Under the pieces are notes generated by a model. The model searched no databases. It saw only the letters and a program-made list of their open reading frames with translations, and was not told where the DNA came from. Shown here one piece after another: positions 52,015-62,240 of a stretch of 64,000 bases of DNA (position 1 is the stretch's first letter; every line of letters begins with the position of its first letter). Position numbers and translations under genes: made by a program. The stretch comes from DATAGF01 sp963834875. GTDB lineage: Bacteria; Actinomycetota; Thermoleophilia; Miltoncostaeales; Miltoncostaeaceae. Location of the stretch: contig CAWIDG010000033.1 of the NCBI GenBank assembly GCA_963834875.1, positions 62,001-126,000 of the forward strand. Direction: 5' to 3'.

Positions 52015-52755
52015 TCAGGCGTCGAGGCGGCGCGACAGGAAGTCGTTCACGGCGGCGGCGAACTCCTCGGGGCGCTCCAGCGCGGTCAGGTGCCCCGCCC
52101 CGGGGATGACGACCAGCTCGGCGCCGGGGATGCCCTCCGCGAGCGTCTCGGAGAAGTGCGGCGGCGTGAGCCCGTCCTCGGATCCCACCAGCACCAGGGT
52201 CGGCGCCGCGATCCGCGCGAGGTCGGGGCGCCGGTCGGCGCGGCCGGCGAGCGCCTCGAGGGCGAGGGCGATCGCCTCGGGATCCTGGGCGTCGGCGATG
52301 GCCCGGGCCGCGTCACGGGCGGCGTCGTCGCCCGGCGCGACCAGCCGCGGCACGAAGTCGTCGAGGAACGCCGCGAGCCCGCCCTCGCGCACCTGGGCCG
52401 CGGCCCGGTGGCGCCCCTCGGCCGCCTCGGCGGTGTCCGGCTCGGCCCGGGTGTCCGCCAGCACGAGCGCGGCCACCCGCTGGGGGTGGCGCGCCGCCAG
52501 CGCGAGCGCCGCGTACCCGCCCAGCGAGAGCCCGCACACGGCGGCGCGCCCGCCGCGCATCGCCGCGATGCGCGCGGCGACGCCGTCGGCGAAGCTGTCC
52601 ACCGAGGCCGCCTCGACCGCCGGCGCGGCGCCGAGGCCGGGGAACTCGGGGGTGACGATCTCCCGCTCCGCCGCGAGCAGGGGCGCGACCGCGGCCCAGA
52701 GGGAGGCGTCCAACGGGAAGGCGTGCAGCAGCACGAGGGGGGTCGGCTCGGGCAC
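52015..52755 (-). CDS. Alpha/beta-hydrolase
   Basis: The 246-residue protein is intact with a full triad: Ser in AAVCGLSLGGYAALALA, Asp in LVLVGSEDGLTPPHFSETL and His in VIPGAGHLTALERPEEFAAA. The N-terminal PLVLLHAFPLDASLWAAVAP is usual. It resembles 3-oxoadipate enol-lactonase-like and other small esterases; the substrate is unknown. Start GTG 52,755. Confidence 0.88.
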   Translation of the reverse strand: MPEPTPLVLLHAFPLDASLWAAVAPLLAAEREIVTPEFPGLGAAPAVEAASVDSFADGVAARIAAMRGGRAAVCGLSLGGYAALALAARHPQRVAALVLADTRAEPDTAEAAEGRHRAAAQVREGGLAAFLDDFVPRLVAPGDDAARDAARAIADAQDPEAIALALEALAGRADRRPDLARIAAPTLVLVGSEDGLTPPHFSETLAEGIPGAELVVIPGAGHLTALERPEEFAAAVNDFLSRRLDA

Positions 52756-52822
52756 CGCGCCACTCTAGCCCGCCGTCGCCGGCGCGCGGACGCGGGGCGG
52801 GACGGGGCGCTACCGTGTGCCG

Positions 52823-53743
52823 GTGAGCACACGCGCCGCGCCGCCCCCGGGTCAGGAGCGCCGCCGCCAGGCGGGCCTGGGGGGGCTCGTCCCCACCGGC
52901 GCGGTGGCGCGGGCCGGGGACACGCTGGTGCTGGCGCTCGTCGTGGAGGTCCACCCGGAGGGGGCCGTCCTGCCCCTGCTCGTCCTGTCCGACGCCCCCG
53001 GCCTGCTGGGCTGGGACCCGGCCCAGGGCCTGCGCGTCCGGGACGACGCCGGCCGCGAGTACGAGATCGGCGCCCTGGCCCAGCAGGCCGGGCTCGGCGC
53101 GCTGCAGACCGCGGTCTGGATCGAGCCGGCGCCGCCCCCCGAGGCGCGCCGCCTGCACCTCGAGGCGACCGGCCTCATGCGCACCGCCGTCGCGCGGGGC
53201 GGCGGGGGCGTGGAGCGGCCCCTGGCCGGCGAGGCGTGGGAGCTCGAGATCGACCTGGTGCCCGGCCGGACCGCCGTCGAGCCCCCGCCCGAGCCGCCCG
53301 GCGACGCGCCCGAGGGCCGCCCCGCGCACGTGCCGGCGCGCACCTTCGGCGGCTTTCGCGACCTCGTGCCGATCGGCCAGGCGCGGATGGCCGAGGGCGC
53401 GGCGGTCTGCCTCTGGGCCCTCGAGCGCTACGAGGACCGGGCGGTCCTGAGCCTGGGCACGCTGGGCGACGACCCCCTCCGGGTGGGCCCGATCACCCCC
53501 GGTGCCGGCGCGGTCGAGGTCTGGGACGACCGCGGCCGCCGTTACGGCGTCGCCCCGATCCACGGCGCGGCCCGGCCCGGCTGGAGCGAGACCAGCCTCG
53601 AGATCGTCCCCGGCCTCGATCCACAGGTGCGGGCGCTCGCGGTGCGCCTGTCGGGCCTCCCCTGCGAGGGCCCCGGCCCGCAGGGGGGCGAGGCGCTGGC
53701 CGGGCCGTTCACCTTCGGCGTCGCGGTCCCGCCGCCGTCGTGA
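52823..53743 (+). CDS. Uncharacterised protein with an internal duplication
   Basis: The 306-residue protein consists of two similar halves of about 130 residues, each with a beta-rich pattern: GGLVPTGAVARAGDTLVLAL and LRVRDDAGREYEIGALAQQA in the first, FRDLVPIGQARMAEGAAVCL and VEVWDDRGRRYGVAPIHGAA in the second. A Pro-rich linker (PPPEPPGDAPEG) separates them. No signal peptide or membrane segment is clear. It is translationally coupled to the glycosyltransferase downstream (GTGA). GTG 52,823 or 52,817 are possible starts. Confidence 0.7.
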   Translation: MSTRAAPPPGQERRRQAGLGGLVPTGAVARAGDTLVLALVVEVHPEGAVLPLLVLSDAPGLLGWDPAQGLRVRDDAGREYEIGALAQQAGLGALQTAVWIEPAPPPEARRLHLEATGLMRTAVARGGGGVERPLAGEAWELEIDLVPGRTAVEPPPEPPGDAPEGRPAHVPARTFGGFRDLVPIGQARMAEGAAVCLWALERYEDRAVLSLGTLGDDPLRVGPITPGAGAVEVWDDRGRRYGVAPIHGAARPGWSETSLEIVPGLDPQVRALAVRLSGLPCEGPGPQGGEALAGPFTFGVAVPPPS

Positions 53744-54552
53744 CCGGCCCCGTCTGGGTCGTCGTCCCCACCTACGACGAGGCCGACAACGTCGTCCCGC
53801 TGACGCGGGCGGCGCTCGCGGCGCTGGACCGCGCGGGCGTCGACTGCCGGGTGCTGGTCGTCAACGACGGCTCGCCCGACGGCACCGCCGACCTGGCCGA
53901 GGCCCTCGCCCGCGAGGAGCCCCGGGTCGCCGTGATGCGCCGTCCTCTGAAGCAGGGGATCGGCCCCGCCTACCGCGACGGCTTCCGCCGGGCGCTGGCC
54001 GAGGGCGCCGCCCTGGTGGTGGAGATGGACTGCGACTTCTCCCACGACCCGGCCCGCCTGCCCGGCCTGGTGGCCGCCGCCGACGGGGCCGACCTGGTGC
54101 TCGGCTCGCGCTACGTGCCCGGCGGCGGCGTGGCGCGCTGGGGCCCGCTGCGGCGGGCGATCAGCCGCGGAGGTTGCTTGTACGCGCAACTGATCCTGGG
54201 GGTGCCGGTCCGCGACCTCACCGGCGGCTTCAAGTGCTTCCGGCGCGAGGTGCTGGAGGCCATCCCGCTCGACCAGGTCACGGCCGCCGGGTACGGATTC
54301 CAGATCGAGATGACCTACCGGGCGCTGCTGGCGGGGTTCCGCGTGGTGGAGGTGCCGATCACCTTCGTCGAGCGCGAGCGCGGCAGCTCCAAGATGAGCC
54401 GCGGGATCGTCTGGGAGGCGGCGGTGCTGGTGCCGAGGCTGCGGCGCCTCCGCCGCCAGCGCCCGGTCGCGCGGCGGGACGGCGACGGCCGCCCGCAGCT
54501 CGTCGAGCGCGACGGCGATCGCGCCCCGGAGGTCTCAGGGCCGGTCGAGTAG
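53740..54552 (+). CDS. GT2 family polyprenyl-phosphate mannosyltransferase-like protein
   Basis: The 270-residue protein has VWVVVPTYDEADNVVPLTRA, RVLVVNDGSPDGTADLAEAL, the metal site LVVEMDCDFSHDPARLPGLV and LVLGSRYVPGGGVARWGPLR, then VRDLTGGFKCFRREVLEAI. These are the marks of dolichol-phosphate-mannose-synthase-like enzymes. It has no C-terminal membrane segments. It could make a lipid-linked sugar donor for glycan or protein modification. Confidence 0.92.
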   Translation: MTGPVWVVVPTYDEADNVVPLTRAALAALDRAGVDCRVLVVNDGSPDGTADLAEALAREEPRVAVMRRPLKQGIGPAYRDGFRRALAEGAALVVEMDCDFSHDPARLPGLVAAADGADLVLGSRYVPGGGVARWGPLRRAISRGGCLYAQLILGVPVRDLTGGFKCFRREVLEAIPLDQVTAAGYGFQIEMTYRALLAGFRVVEVPITFVERERGSSKMSRGIVWEAAVLVPRLRRLRRQRPVARRDGDGRPQLVERDGDRAPEVSGPVE

Positions 54553-54573
54553 GTCGCGCCGGGGCCCGGAGGA

Positions 54574-56502
54574 TCATCCCGGCGCGCCGAGCGCGCCGGC
54601 GCGCAGCGCCGCCTCGGGGTCCTGCGGGTCGAGCACCCGCACCCGCGCCCAGGCCTCGCGGGCCTCGGGGCCGTCGCCGAGGAACCGCGCGAGGGCCCGC
54701 CACGCGGCGGGGTTGTCGGGCTGCACCTCGGTGGCCTTCCGGTAGGCCCCCAGCGCCCGGGCGGCCTGTCCGAGGTCGGTGAACGCCGCGCCGCGCAGCA
54801 GCAGCGGGGCCAGCGCGAGCGGGTTCGCGGCCCGGGCGTCGCCGGCGCGGGCGAGGGCCGCCTGCGCGTCGCGGCGGGCGAGCGCGTCCTCGCCCTGCGC
54901 CGCGGCGCGGGCCGACCACCACGGCAGCGCCGCGCTGGCCACCGCCAGCGCCGCGACGCACGCGAGCGCGCCGGCGGCGAGCGGGCCCGGACGGGTGGCG
55001 GCGCCGGTCGCGCGGCCGGGGGCCGCCGCGGCGAGCACGACCCCGGCCGCGGCGAGGGCCGGGACCGTCAGCGCCGGGATCGCCCAGGCCCAGTCGATCG
55101 ATGCCTGCAGCGCGAAGGCGGCGAGGACGGCGAGCGGCAGCCCGATCTCCGGGCCGACCCCGATCCGCGCGGCCCGGAGGACGCCCCAGACGATTGCGCC
55201 GACCAGCGCGGCGAAGAGGGCGGTCCCCACGAGCCCGGTCCCCGACAGGAAGCGCGGCCCGACGCCGTGGGGCTCGCGGGTGGCGAGCGCGTCGTCGCTG
55301 TTCCGCCGCTCCTGCAGGTGCACCAGCGCGAAGCCGCCGGCCCCCTGGCCGAGCAGCGGCGAGTCCTCGAAGCCGCGCCACGCCTCGCCCCACCAGGCGC
55401 GGCGCTGGTTGGCCGAGGCGCTCACGAGCCGGCCCGGGTCGTTGGCCACCGCGTCGCCGCCCTCCCCGCGCAGCTCGGACACCCGCTCGTCGGCCCAGTC
55501 GCGGCCCTGGGGGCTGGCCGCCGTGCCGGCGACGACGATCAGGCACAGCGCGACGACGCACCCGACCGCGATCAGGCGCGGGCGTCCCCGCGCGCCGAGC
55601 CCCAGGCGCCCCCAGGCCCAGACGATCGCCGGCGCGAGGACCGCCGCGAGCGCGAGCCCGGCCGCGAGCCGCCACCCGAGGCCCGCCCCGGCGTCCTCGC
55701 GCAGGTCAACGGGGATCGCGTCCGACGAGAGCAGGTCGTCGGTGAGGCCGTGGGCCGCCGGCCACGCGGCGCCCGCCGCCCCGGCGACGAGCGCGGCCAG
55801 CGCCGGGCCCCGCCGGGGGATGAGCGCGACGGTGACCGCGACCGCCATCGCGGCGGCGAGCAGGCCGCCCCGCGAGTAGGTCAGCACCAGCGCGACGCCG
55901 TACGCGGCGATCGCGGCGCCGGCGAGCGGCAGCGCCCAGCGGCGCCGATCGCCCGCGAGCCACAGCAGCCCGGGGAGCGCCATCGCGGCCACCAGGGCGA
56001 GGGCGTTCCAGTACCCCACCGGCTCGGCGAGGCGGGCGAGATCGCGGTCGGAGCCGAGCAGGCCCGGGACGATCTTGCTGCCGAGCGCGATGGCGACGGG
56101 CAGCGCGGCGGCCGCGGACAGGCCGAGGCCGAGCGCGACCGGCGCCCGCGGGAGGAGGGCGCCCAGGCTGAGCCCGAGGGCCAGGGCCGCCAGGGCGATC
56201 GCCTGGCGGTTGGCGTCGATCCACGCGAGGTCGGGGGCGGCGGCCCAGACGATCGAGAGCCCCGACCAGAGCGCGATGCCCCCGGCGGCGGCCAGGGCGA
56301 GCCGCGCCGGTCCCGACCGGAGGGCGGCGCGGTCCCAGGCCAGGACGACGGCGACCGCGGCGAGCGGCGCCCCGATCGCGAGGGCGAGGAAGGCGCCCGT
56401 GGGGCCGTCGCCGCCGAGGCCGTCACCGGGGTCGATCCCGCCCCCGGAGGCGGCGAGGAGCGACCACCCGGCGAGGGCCGCGATCCCGATGATCTGGGGC
56501 AT
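54574..56502 (-). CDS. O-antigen ligase/polymerase-like membrane protein with C-terminal TPRs
   Basis: The 642-residue protein has about twelve membrane helices, the Wzy_C motif VALVLTYSRGGLLAAAMAV and a large loop with SANQRRAWWGEAWRGFEDSP and LLGQGAGGFALVHLQERRNS. Its C-terminal 130 residues look like TPR helices (LGAYRKATEVQPDNPAAWRA). Such proteins polymerise or ligate surface polysaccharide. ATG 56,502 gives MPQIIGIAALAGWSLLAASG. It converges with the glycosyltransferase gene. Confidence 0.82.
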   Translation of the reverse strand: MPQIIGIAALAGWSLLAASGGGIDPGDGLGGDGPTGAFLALAIGAPLAAVAVVLAWDRAALRSGPARLALAAAGGIALWSGLSIVWAAAPDLAWIDANRQAIALAALALGLSLGALLPRAPVALGLGLSAAAALPVAIALGSKIVPGLLGSDRDLARLAEPVGYWNALALVAAMALPGLLWLAGDRRRWALPLAGAAIAAYGVALVLTYSRGGLLAAAMAVAVTVALIPRRGPALAALVAGAAGAAWPAAHGLTDDLLSSDAIPVDLREDAGAGLGWRLAAGLALAAVLAPAIVWAWGRLGLGARGRPRLIAVGCVVALCLIVVAGTAASPQGRDWADERVSELRGEGGDAVANDPGRLVSASANQRRAWWGEAWRGFEDSPLLGQGAGGFALVHLQERRNSDDALATREPHGVGPRFLSGTGLVGTALFAALVGAIVWGVLRAARIGVGPEIGLPLAVLAAFALQASIDWAWAIPALTVPALAAAGVVLAAAAPGRATGAATRPGPLAAGALACVAALAVASAALPWWSARAAAQGEDALARRDAQAALARAGDARAANPLALAPLLLRGAAFTDLGQAARALGAYRKATEVQPDNPAAWRALARFLGDGPEAREAWARVRVLDPQDPEAALRAGALGAPG

Positions 56503-56592
56503 GCTGGCCGCCAGGCGCGCTTGTCCGCCCCCCGGGGCGCCGCTACGATCGGCGTCGCCTTGGGGGCGGTCGACCCCCGCGTCCTTCACCGG

Positions 56593-57000
56593 GTGGATGC
56601 CCTGCTCCGACGCCCCGCTTCGCTCGTGATCATGCTCGCGTTGGCGCTCCTCGGCCAGTCGGCCACATCGCTCGCCGACGGGCGGGACGTCTTGGCCGAC
56701 GTGGAGGATAACGGCCGCATCGACGGCTGCTACAGCCGCGCCGAGCTCGACGAGGGGCTGGATCTGCTCTCGCCCAACGACCGGCTCTACGGCGTGAAGG
56801 CCGACCTCATCGCGCAGGCCCGGATCACCAACGTCGAGCGCCCGGGCGTGCCCTGCGGCAGCCGCGCCGCCGTCGGCGCGGCCGCGGCGCACGACGATTC
56901 GGGCGGGTCGCTCGGGGTCTTCCTCGGGGCGGCCGTGGCCGTCGGCGCCGTCGCGGTGGGCGCCGGCGTCTGGGCGCGCCGCGCCGGCGGCCCGCGGTGA
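56593..57000 (+). CDS. Exported protein with C-terminal membrane anchor
   Basis: GTG 56,593 opens a signal segment (PASLVIMLALALLGQSATSL). The short outer domain contains DVEDNGRIDGCYSRAELDEG and a pair of cysteines that may form a disulfide. A C-terminal helix (GSLGVFLGAAVAVGAVAVGA) ends in WARRAGGPR, like a tail anchor. It is coupled to lepB by a 4-nt overlap. No family recognised; actinobacterial in appearance. Confidence 0.65.
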   Translation: MDALLRRPASLVIMLALALLGQSATSLADGRDVLADVEDNGRIDGCYSRAELDEGLDLLSPNDRLYGVKADLIAQARITNVERPGVPCGSRAAVGAAAAHDDSGGSLGVFLGAAVAVGAVAVGAGVWARRAGGPR

Positions 57001-57560
57001 GGCGCCTCATCAAGGACGTGCTGCTGCCGGTGGCGGTGGCGATCGCCCTCGCGTTCGTCATCCAGGCCTCGGTGGCGAAGCCGTACGAGATCCCCACGCC
57101 GTCGATGACCCCCACGATCGAGCCCGGCGACCGGATCATCGCCAACCGCCTCGTCTACCGCTTCCGCGACATCGAGCGCGGGGACATCATCGTCTTCGAC
57201 CCGCCGCCGTCGGCCGTCCGCGAGTGCAGCGTGGCGGAGTCCGGCGGCGGGGACATCCCGTTCGTCAAGCGCGTGATCGGGCTGCCCGGCGACCGGGTCG
57301 AGGTGAGCGCCGAGGACGGCACGACGCTCGTCAACGGTGAGCCCTTCGTGATCGACGGCCCGGTGCCCGACACCTACAACGGCGAGGGCAAGACCTGGCC
57401 GGTGGTGCCGGAGGGCAAGCTGCTCGTCCTCGGCGACAACCGCGCGAGCTCGTGCGACTCGCACCAGTGGCAGCCCGATCCCTTCCTGCCCGAGGAGAAC
57501 GTCATCGGCCAGGCGGAGGTCACGTACTGGCCGCTCGACCACCTGGGCTTCCTGAACTAA
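56997..57560 (+). CDS. lepB: Signal peptidase I
   Basis: The 187-residue protein has an N-terminal anchor (VLLPVAVAIALAFVIQASVA), the catalytic Ser in IPTPSMTPTIEPGDRI, the general-base Lys in IPFVKRVIGLPGDRVEV and the C-terminal box LLVLGDNRASSCDSHQW. It removes signal peptides of exported proteins, of which this region encodes several. GTG 56,997 overlaps the preceding stop. Confidence 0.93.
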   Translation: MRRLIKDVLLPVAVAIALAFVIQASVAKPYEIPTPSMTPTIEPGDRIIANRLVYRFRDIERGDIIVFDPPPSAVRECSVAESGGGDIPFVKRVIGLPGDRVEVSAEDGTTLVNGEPFVIDGPVPDTYNGEGKTWPVVPEGKLLVLGDNRASSCDSHQWQPDPFLPEENVIGQAEVTYWPLDHLGFLN

Positions 57561-57563
57561 CCG

Positions 57564-57582
57564 GGGCGCAAAACGCGCCCCT
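57564..57582 (+). terminator. Hairpin after lepB
   Basis: GGGGCGC-AAAAC-GCGCCCC begins three bases after the lepB stop codon and is followed by TCTC. The perfect 7-bp stem and position suit a terminator. Confidence 0.55.
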
Positions 57583-57638
57583 CTCCCGGCGCCCGCACGG
57601 CGCGGGCGAAAGTCCCGGCCGGGGGCTTGCATCGTCTG

Positions 57639-57682
57639 CCACATGTGGGAGGATGCGCCCCCACCACGCTGAATATGGGGTG
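57639..57682. promoter_or_regulatory. Candidate control region of nrdR-nrdJ
   Basis: A perfect palindrome CCACATGTGG (57,639-57,648) and an AT-containing interrupted inverted repeat, CCACGCTGAATATGGGGTGG (57,663-57,682), lie upstream of nrdR. The second is weakly reminiscent of NrdR boxes, which are 16-bp AT-rich palindromes, but the match is poor. No cobalamin riboswitch could be recognised. Confidence 0.3.
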
Positions 57683-57720
57683 GCGATCAGTGCCAGTACA
57701 CCAGGGATAGCGTTCGCCGC

Positions 57721-58338
57721 ATGCTCTGCCCGTTCTGCGACAACCCCGAGCACCGCGTCGTCGAGTCGCGCGTCGCGGACACGAAGGACGCGATCCGGCG
57801 GCGCCGGGAGTGCATGCGCTGCGAGCGGCGCTTCACGACCTACGAGCGCGGCGAGGAGATGCCGCTCGTGGTCGTCAAGAGCTCGGGCGAGCGTCAGCCC
57901 TTCGACCGGGCGAAGCTCCTGGAGGGGCTCCAGCGCGCCTGCCACAAGCGGCAGGTGCCGACGGCGGCGCTCGATCTGGCGGTGCGCGACATCGAGGCCG
58001 AGCTGCGCAACCGCCTGCGCCAGGAGGTCCGCAGCTCGCAGATCGGCGAGCTCGCGCTGCGCCGCCTGAAGGAGATCGACCCGGTCGCCTACGTGCGGTT
58101 CGCCTCGGTCTACCGCGCGTTCGAGGACGTGGACGAGTTCGAGGACGAGCTCGCCCGCCTCGAGCGCGAGCCCCCCCTGCCCCGGGGCCAGTACCCGCTC
58201 GACGAGGAGATCTTCCAGACGCTCGACGGAGGCTCGAGCCTGCCCGCCCGCGCTACCCTGACTGCTCTGCCAGGTGGTCGCGAAGGTGCCGCTGCGAGCA
58301 CGATGACGACCACCAAGGAGCGAGACGATGGCGACTGA
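57721..58338 (+). CDS. nrdR: Transcriptional repressor NrdR
   Basis: The 205-residue protein has the N-terminal zinc ribbon (MLCPFCDNPEHRVVESR and RRECMRCERRFTTYER) and the ATP-cone domain (VVVKSSGERQPFDRAKLLEG, FASVYRAFEDVDEFEDELAR). NrdR represses ribonucleotide reductase genes when dATP is high. The protein is about 50 residues longer than usual at the C-terminus. Its end overlaps nrdJ by 11 nt, which couples repressor and target. Confidence 0.95.
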   Translation: MLCPFCDNPEHRVVESRVADTKDAIRRRRECMRCERRFTTYERGEEMPLVVVKSSGERQPFDRAKLLEGLQRACHKRQVPTAALDLAVRDIEAELRNRLRQEVRSSQIGELALRRLKEIDPVAYVRFASVYRAFEDVDEFEDELARLEREPPLPRGQYPLDEEIFQTLDGGSSLPARATLTALPGGREGAAASTMTTTKERDDGD

Positions 58339-61194
58339 CGCGCCGCCCACAGCGACCTCTCAGGCGCTTCGGATCCCCCGCCGTTTCACCCGTCCCGGGG
58401 TCCACCCCTACGACGAGATCGCCTGGGGGCCGCGCGAGGCCGTCATCGTCGAGCCCGCGCGCGACGACCGGCCCGAGCGCGAGGTCTTCCGGCAGGACGA
58501 CTGCGAGTTCCCGCTGGACTGGTCGGAGACGGCGGTGCGCATCGTCGCCTCGAAGTACTTCCGCTACGGCAGGGACGACCCGCGCCGGGAGCGCAGCCTG
58601 CGCCAGGTCATCGACCGGGTCGTCGACACCATCCGCCACCACGGCGCGGCGGGGGGCTACTTCGCCGACGACGACGAGGCCGAGACCTTCGCCCAGGAGC
58701 TGCGGCACATCCTCGTGACGCAGAAGGCGGCGTTCAACTCCCCGGTCTGGTTCAACTGCGGCGTCGAAGTCGCCGCGCGCGAGGCGGACGCCGACCGCAT
58801 CCTGGACGTGGACGACCCGCCGGTCGGCGAGGGCGAGCCGCCGGTCAACCAGGCCTCGGCGTGCTTCATCCTGTCGGTCAACGACACGATGCCGTCCATC
58901 CAGCGCTGGATCGCCTCGGAGTCGGAGATCTTCCGCGGCGGGTCGGGCGCCGGCGTGAACCTGTCCCGCCTGCGCGGCGACGGCGAGCCCCTCTCGAACG
59001 GCGGCGAGGCGTCGGGCCCCGTCAGCTTCATGCGCTGGGCCGACTCCGGCGCCGGGTCGATCAAGTCCGGCGGCGGCACGCGGCGGGCCGCGAAGATGGT
59101 GATCCTCGACGCCGACCACCCGGACATCCTCGAGTTCGTGCGCTCCAAGGCGCACGAGGAGCAGAAGGCCTACGCGCTCGGCGAGATGGGCTACGACCTG
59201 GGCCTGAACGGCGACGCCTGGCGCTCCATCCAGTTCCAGAACGCCAACAACTCGGTGCGCCTCACCGACGACTTCTTCCGCCGCGTCGCCGACGGCGAGC
59301 CCTGGCAGACCCGCGCCGTGGCCACGGGCGAGGTCACGAAGCGAGATGCCGGCCAGCGAGCTGCTGGCCGAGATCTCCCGGGCCGCCTGGGAGTGCGGCG
59401 ACCCCGGCGTCCAGTACGAGGACACCATCCAGCGCTGGCACACGAGCCCGAACGCGGGCCGCATCTCGGGCTCGAACCCTTGCTCGGAATATATGCACAT
59501 CGACGACTCGGCCTGCAATCTGGCGTCGATCAACCTCATGGAGTTCCTCGGCGACGACGGCGCGTTCGCGGTCGACGACTTCCGCCACGCCGTGCGCGTG
59601 ATGCTCACCGCGCAGGAGATCATCGTCACGCCGGCCAGCTACCCGACCAAGCGGATCGGCGACAACGCGCGCGCCTACCGCCAGCTCGGGCTGGGCTACA
59701 CCAACCTCGGCTCGCTGCTGATGTGCCAGGGCCTCGCGTACGACTCCGACGGGGGCCGCGCGTGGGCCGGGGCGATCACGGCGCTGCTGCAGGGCGAGGC
59801 CTACGCGCAGTCCGCGCGCATGGCCGCGCGCGTCGGCGCCTATGACGGCTACGAGGCCGACCGCGAGGCGCAGGACCGCGTGGTGCGGATGCACCGCGAC
59901 GCGGCCCTCGACCTGCCGGCCGAGGCGGCAGGGTTCAGCTACGGCGAGCGTGCGCGCGGCCGCCGCCACGGCCCTCGACGACGCCGTCGCCCTCGGCCAG
60001 TCGGAGGGGCGCCTCGGGGCGCCGGGCTACCGCAACGCCCAGGTCAGCGTGATCGCGCCGACCGGCACGATCAGCTTCATGATGGACGCCCAGACGACCG
60101 GCATCGAGCCGGCGATCGGGCTCATCAGCTACAAGACGCTGGTCGGCGGCGGCTACATGAAGCTGGTCAACACCGACGTCGAGCGGGCGCTCGCGGCGCT
60201 CGGCTACGACGGCGAGGCGCGCACGGCGATCCTGGCCCACGTGGACGCCACCGGCGCCATCGAGGGCGCCCCCGGCCTCGACGCGGAGCACCTGCCGGTG
60301 TTCGACTGCGCCTTCGGCGTGCCCGGAGGGCGCACGATCGCGCCCGAGGGCCACGTCCGCATGATGGCCGCGGTGCAGCCCTTCGTCTCGGGCGCGATCA
60401 GCAAGACGGTGAACCTGCCCAACGACGCCACGGTCGAGGACGTCAGCGACATCTACACGCTCGGCTGGCGGCTCGGCCTGAAGGCGATCGCGATCTACCG
60501 CGACGGCTCGAAGCGGACGCAGCCGCTGTCGACCACGGCGGGAGAGTCGCCGAAGGCCGCGGCCGCGGCGGGCGAGGCCCCGCTCCCGGTGCGCCGCCGG
60601 CTGCCGGACGACCGCGCGGCCATGACCCACAAGTTCAGCGTGGGGGGCCAGGAGGGCTACATCACGGTCGGCCTCTACGACGACGGCTCGCCCGGCGAGG
60701 TCTTCGTGAAGATGAGCAAGCAGGGCTCCACGGTGTCGGGCCTGATGGACTCCGTCGCCATCGCGTGGTCGATGGCGCTCCAGCACGGCGTCCCCGTGGA
60801 GAGCCTCATCTCCAAGTACATCGACCACCGCTTCGAGCCGTCCGGGTTCACGGGCAACCCGCGGATCCCGATGGCCCGCTCGGTCGTGGACTACCTCGCC
60901 CGCTGGATGGCCTCGCGCTTCCTCTCGGAGGAGGACCAGCGGCTCGCCGGCGTGCTCCCGCTCACGACGCCGGCGCCCCCGGCCGAGGGGGACGAGGAGG
61001 ACGTCCCCGACGACCAGCTCGCCTTCCGCGAGGTCGCCGCGCCCGCCGAGGGTGGGGAGGGCGACGGCGCCCGCTCCAAGCTCGTGCTGCAGAGCACGGG
61101 CCAGGTCTGCGACTCGTGCGGCAGCTCGGACCTGGTGAGGTCCGGCACCTGCCTCACCTGCCGCACCTGCGGCGCGACCAGCGGCTGCGGGTAG
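58328..61194 (+). CDS. nrdJ: Vitamin B12-dependent ribonucleotide reductase, two frameshifts
   Basis: The protein of about 955 residues shows NSPVWFNCGVE near the start, a Cys in NQASACFILSVND, FRGGSGAGVNLSRLRG, the active-site NPCSEYMHIDDSACNLASIN and VIAPTGTISFMMDAQTTGIE. It ends with a zinc ribbon (VCDSCGSSDLVRSGTC, CRTCGATSGCG). It reduces ribonucleotides using adenosylcobalamin. Frames change near 59,341 (missing base) and 59,945 (extra base). As it is the only reductase seen and is under NrdR, sequence errors are more likely than decay. An AAGGAG site precedes ATG 58,328. Confidence 0.93.
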
Positions 61195-61210
61195 GGAGCC
61201 GGCGCCACCC

Positions 61211-62226
61211 ATGCGGGTGGTGATCGTCGGCGCCGGCGTGGTCGGGCTCTGCCTGGCCCGGGGCCTCCGCCGTCGGGGGCTCGATCCGCTCGTGGTCGAG
61301 CGCGCCCCGGCGGGCGTCCACCGCCCGCGCCCGTTCATGCTCCCGTACCACGGCTTCGACGCGCTCGGCGACGCCGGGGTGCTCGACGCGGTGCGGGCCG
61401 TCGCCTGGGAGATCGCCCCTCAGGCGGACGGGACGCCGGTGGCCCTGGCGGCGCCGTTCGTGCGGGTGAGCGAGATCCTCGCCGACGGGATCCCCGTCGC
61501 GCACGAGCGGGAGGTGACCGGGCTCTCGCGCGACGGCGGCCGCGTGACCGGCGTGCGGCTGCGGGACCCGTCCGGCGGCGAGCGCGACGAGCCGGCCGAC
61601 CTCGTCGTGGCCTGCGACGGCGTCCGCTCGCCGACGCGGGCGATGGCGGGGATCGACGCCGAGATCTCCCTCGCCGAGGGCGCGCACCTCTCCTTCATGA
61701 GCCCCGCGGTCATCGATCGCCCGTTCGCGTTGCACTACCAGGCCGACGGCCGCCAGGTGGGCCTGCTCGGCTGGCCCGACGGCTCGGCGGGCTGGTGGGA
61801 CATCGAGCGCTGCGGCCGCGAGGCCGCCCTGGCGCCCGGCCTGGACGCCTTCCGCGCGGCCTTCGCCCGCCTGATCCCCGAGGCGGCGCCGGCCCTCGAG
61901 GCCCTCACCTCCGTGGAGCAGCTCGTCTACCGCGAGGTCGAGGAGGTGCGCTGCGAGCGCTGGTGGGTGCCCGGCCTCGTGGTGATCGGAGACGCCGCCC
62001 ACGCCGTCGGGCCCGAGGCGGGCCTGGGCGCCGGCCTGGGGCTGGGCGATGCCCTCGCGCTGGCGGTGGCGCTCGAGCGGAACCGCGGACCCGGACGCGC
62101 GCCTGCGCCGACTACGAGCTCTGGCGCCGGCCGGCCGTGCGGCCCTACGAGGAGATCGGCGCCGCCGGCGCCCGCGTGGCCCGCGGCGGCGTCAAGCCGC
62201 CCGAGGAGATCTGGCCGCCGCCGTAG
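61211..62226 (+). CDS. FAD-dependent monooxygenase (p-hydroxybenzoate hydroxylase fold), one frameshift
   Basis: The protein of about 338 residues begins MRVVIVGAGVVGLCLARGLR, the dinucleotide-binding loop. It has the DG motif LVVACDGVRSPTRAMAG and the second FAD site LVVIGDAAHAVGPEAGLGAG. An indel near 62,095 shifts the last 45 residues, which end GGVKPPEEIWPPP. It would hydroxylate an aromatic or similar substrate; none is suggested by neighbours. It converges with tatC. Confidence 0.85.
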
Positions 62227-62240
62227 CCCGCGCTCGCGCG

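Noticed and set aside
57583..57720. Cobalamin riboswitch upstream of nrdR-nrdJ
   Set aside because: The region is only about 140 bp and I could not find the conserved B12-box or helices.
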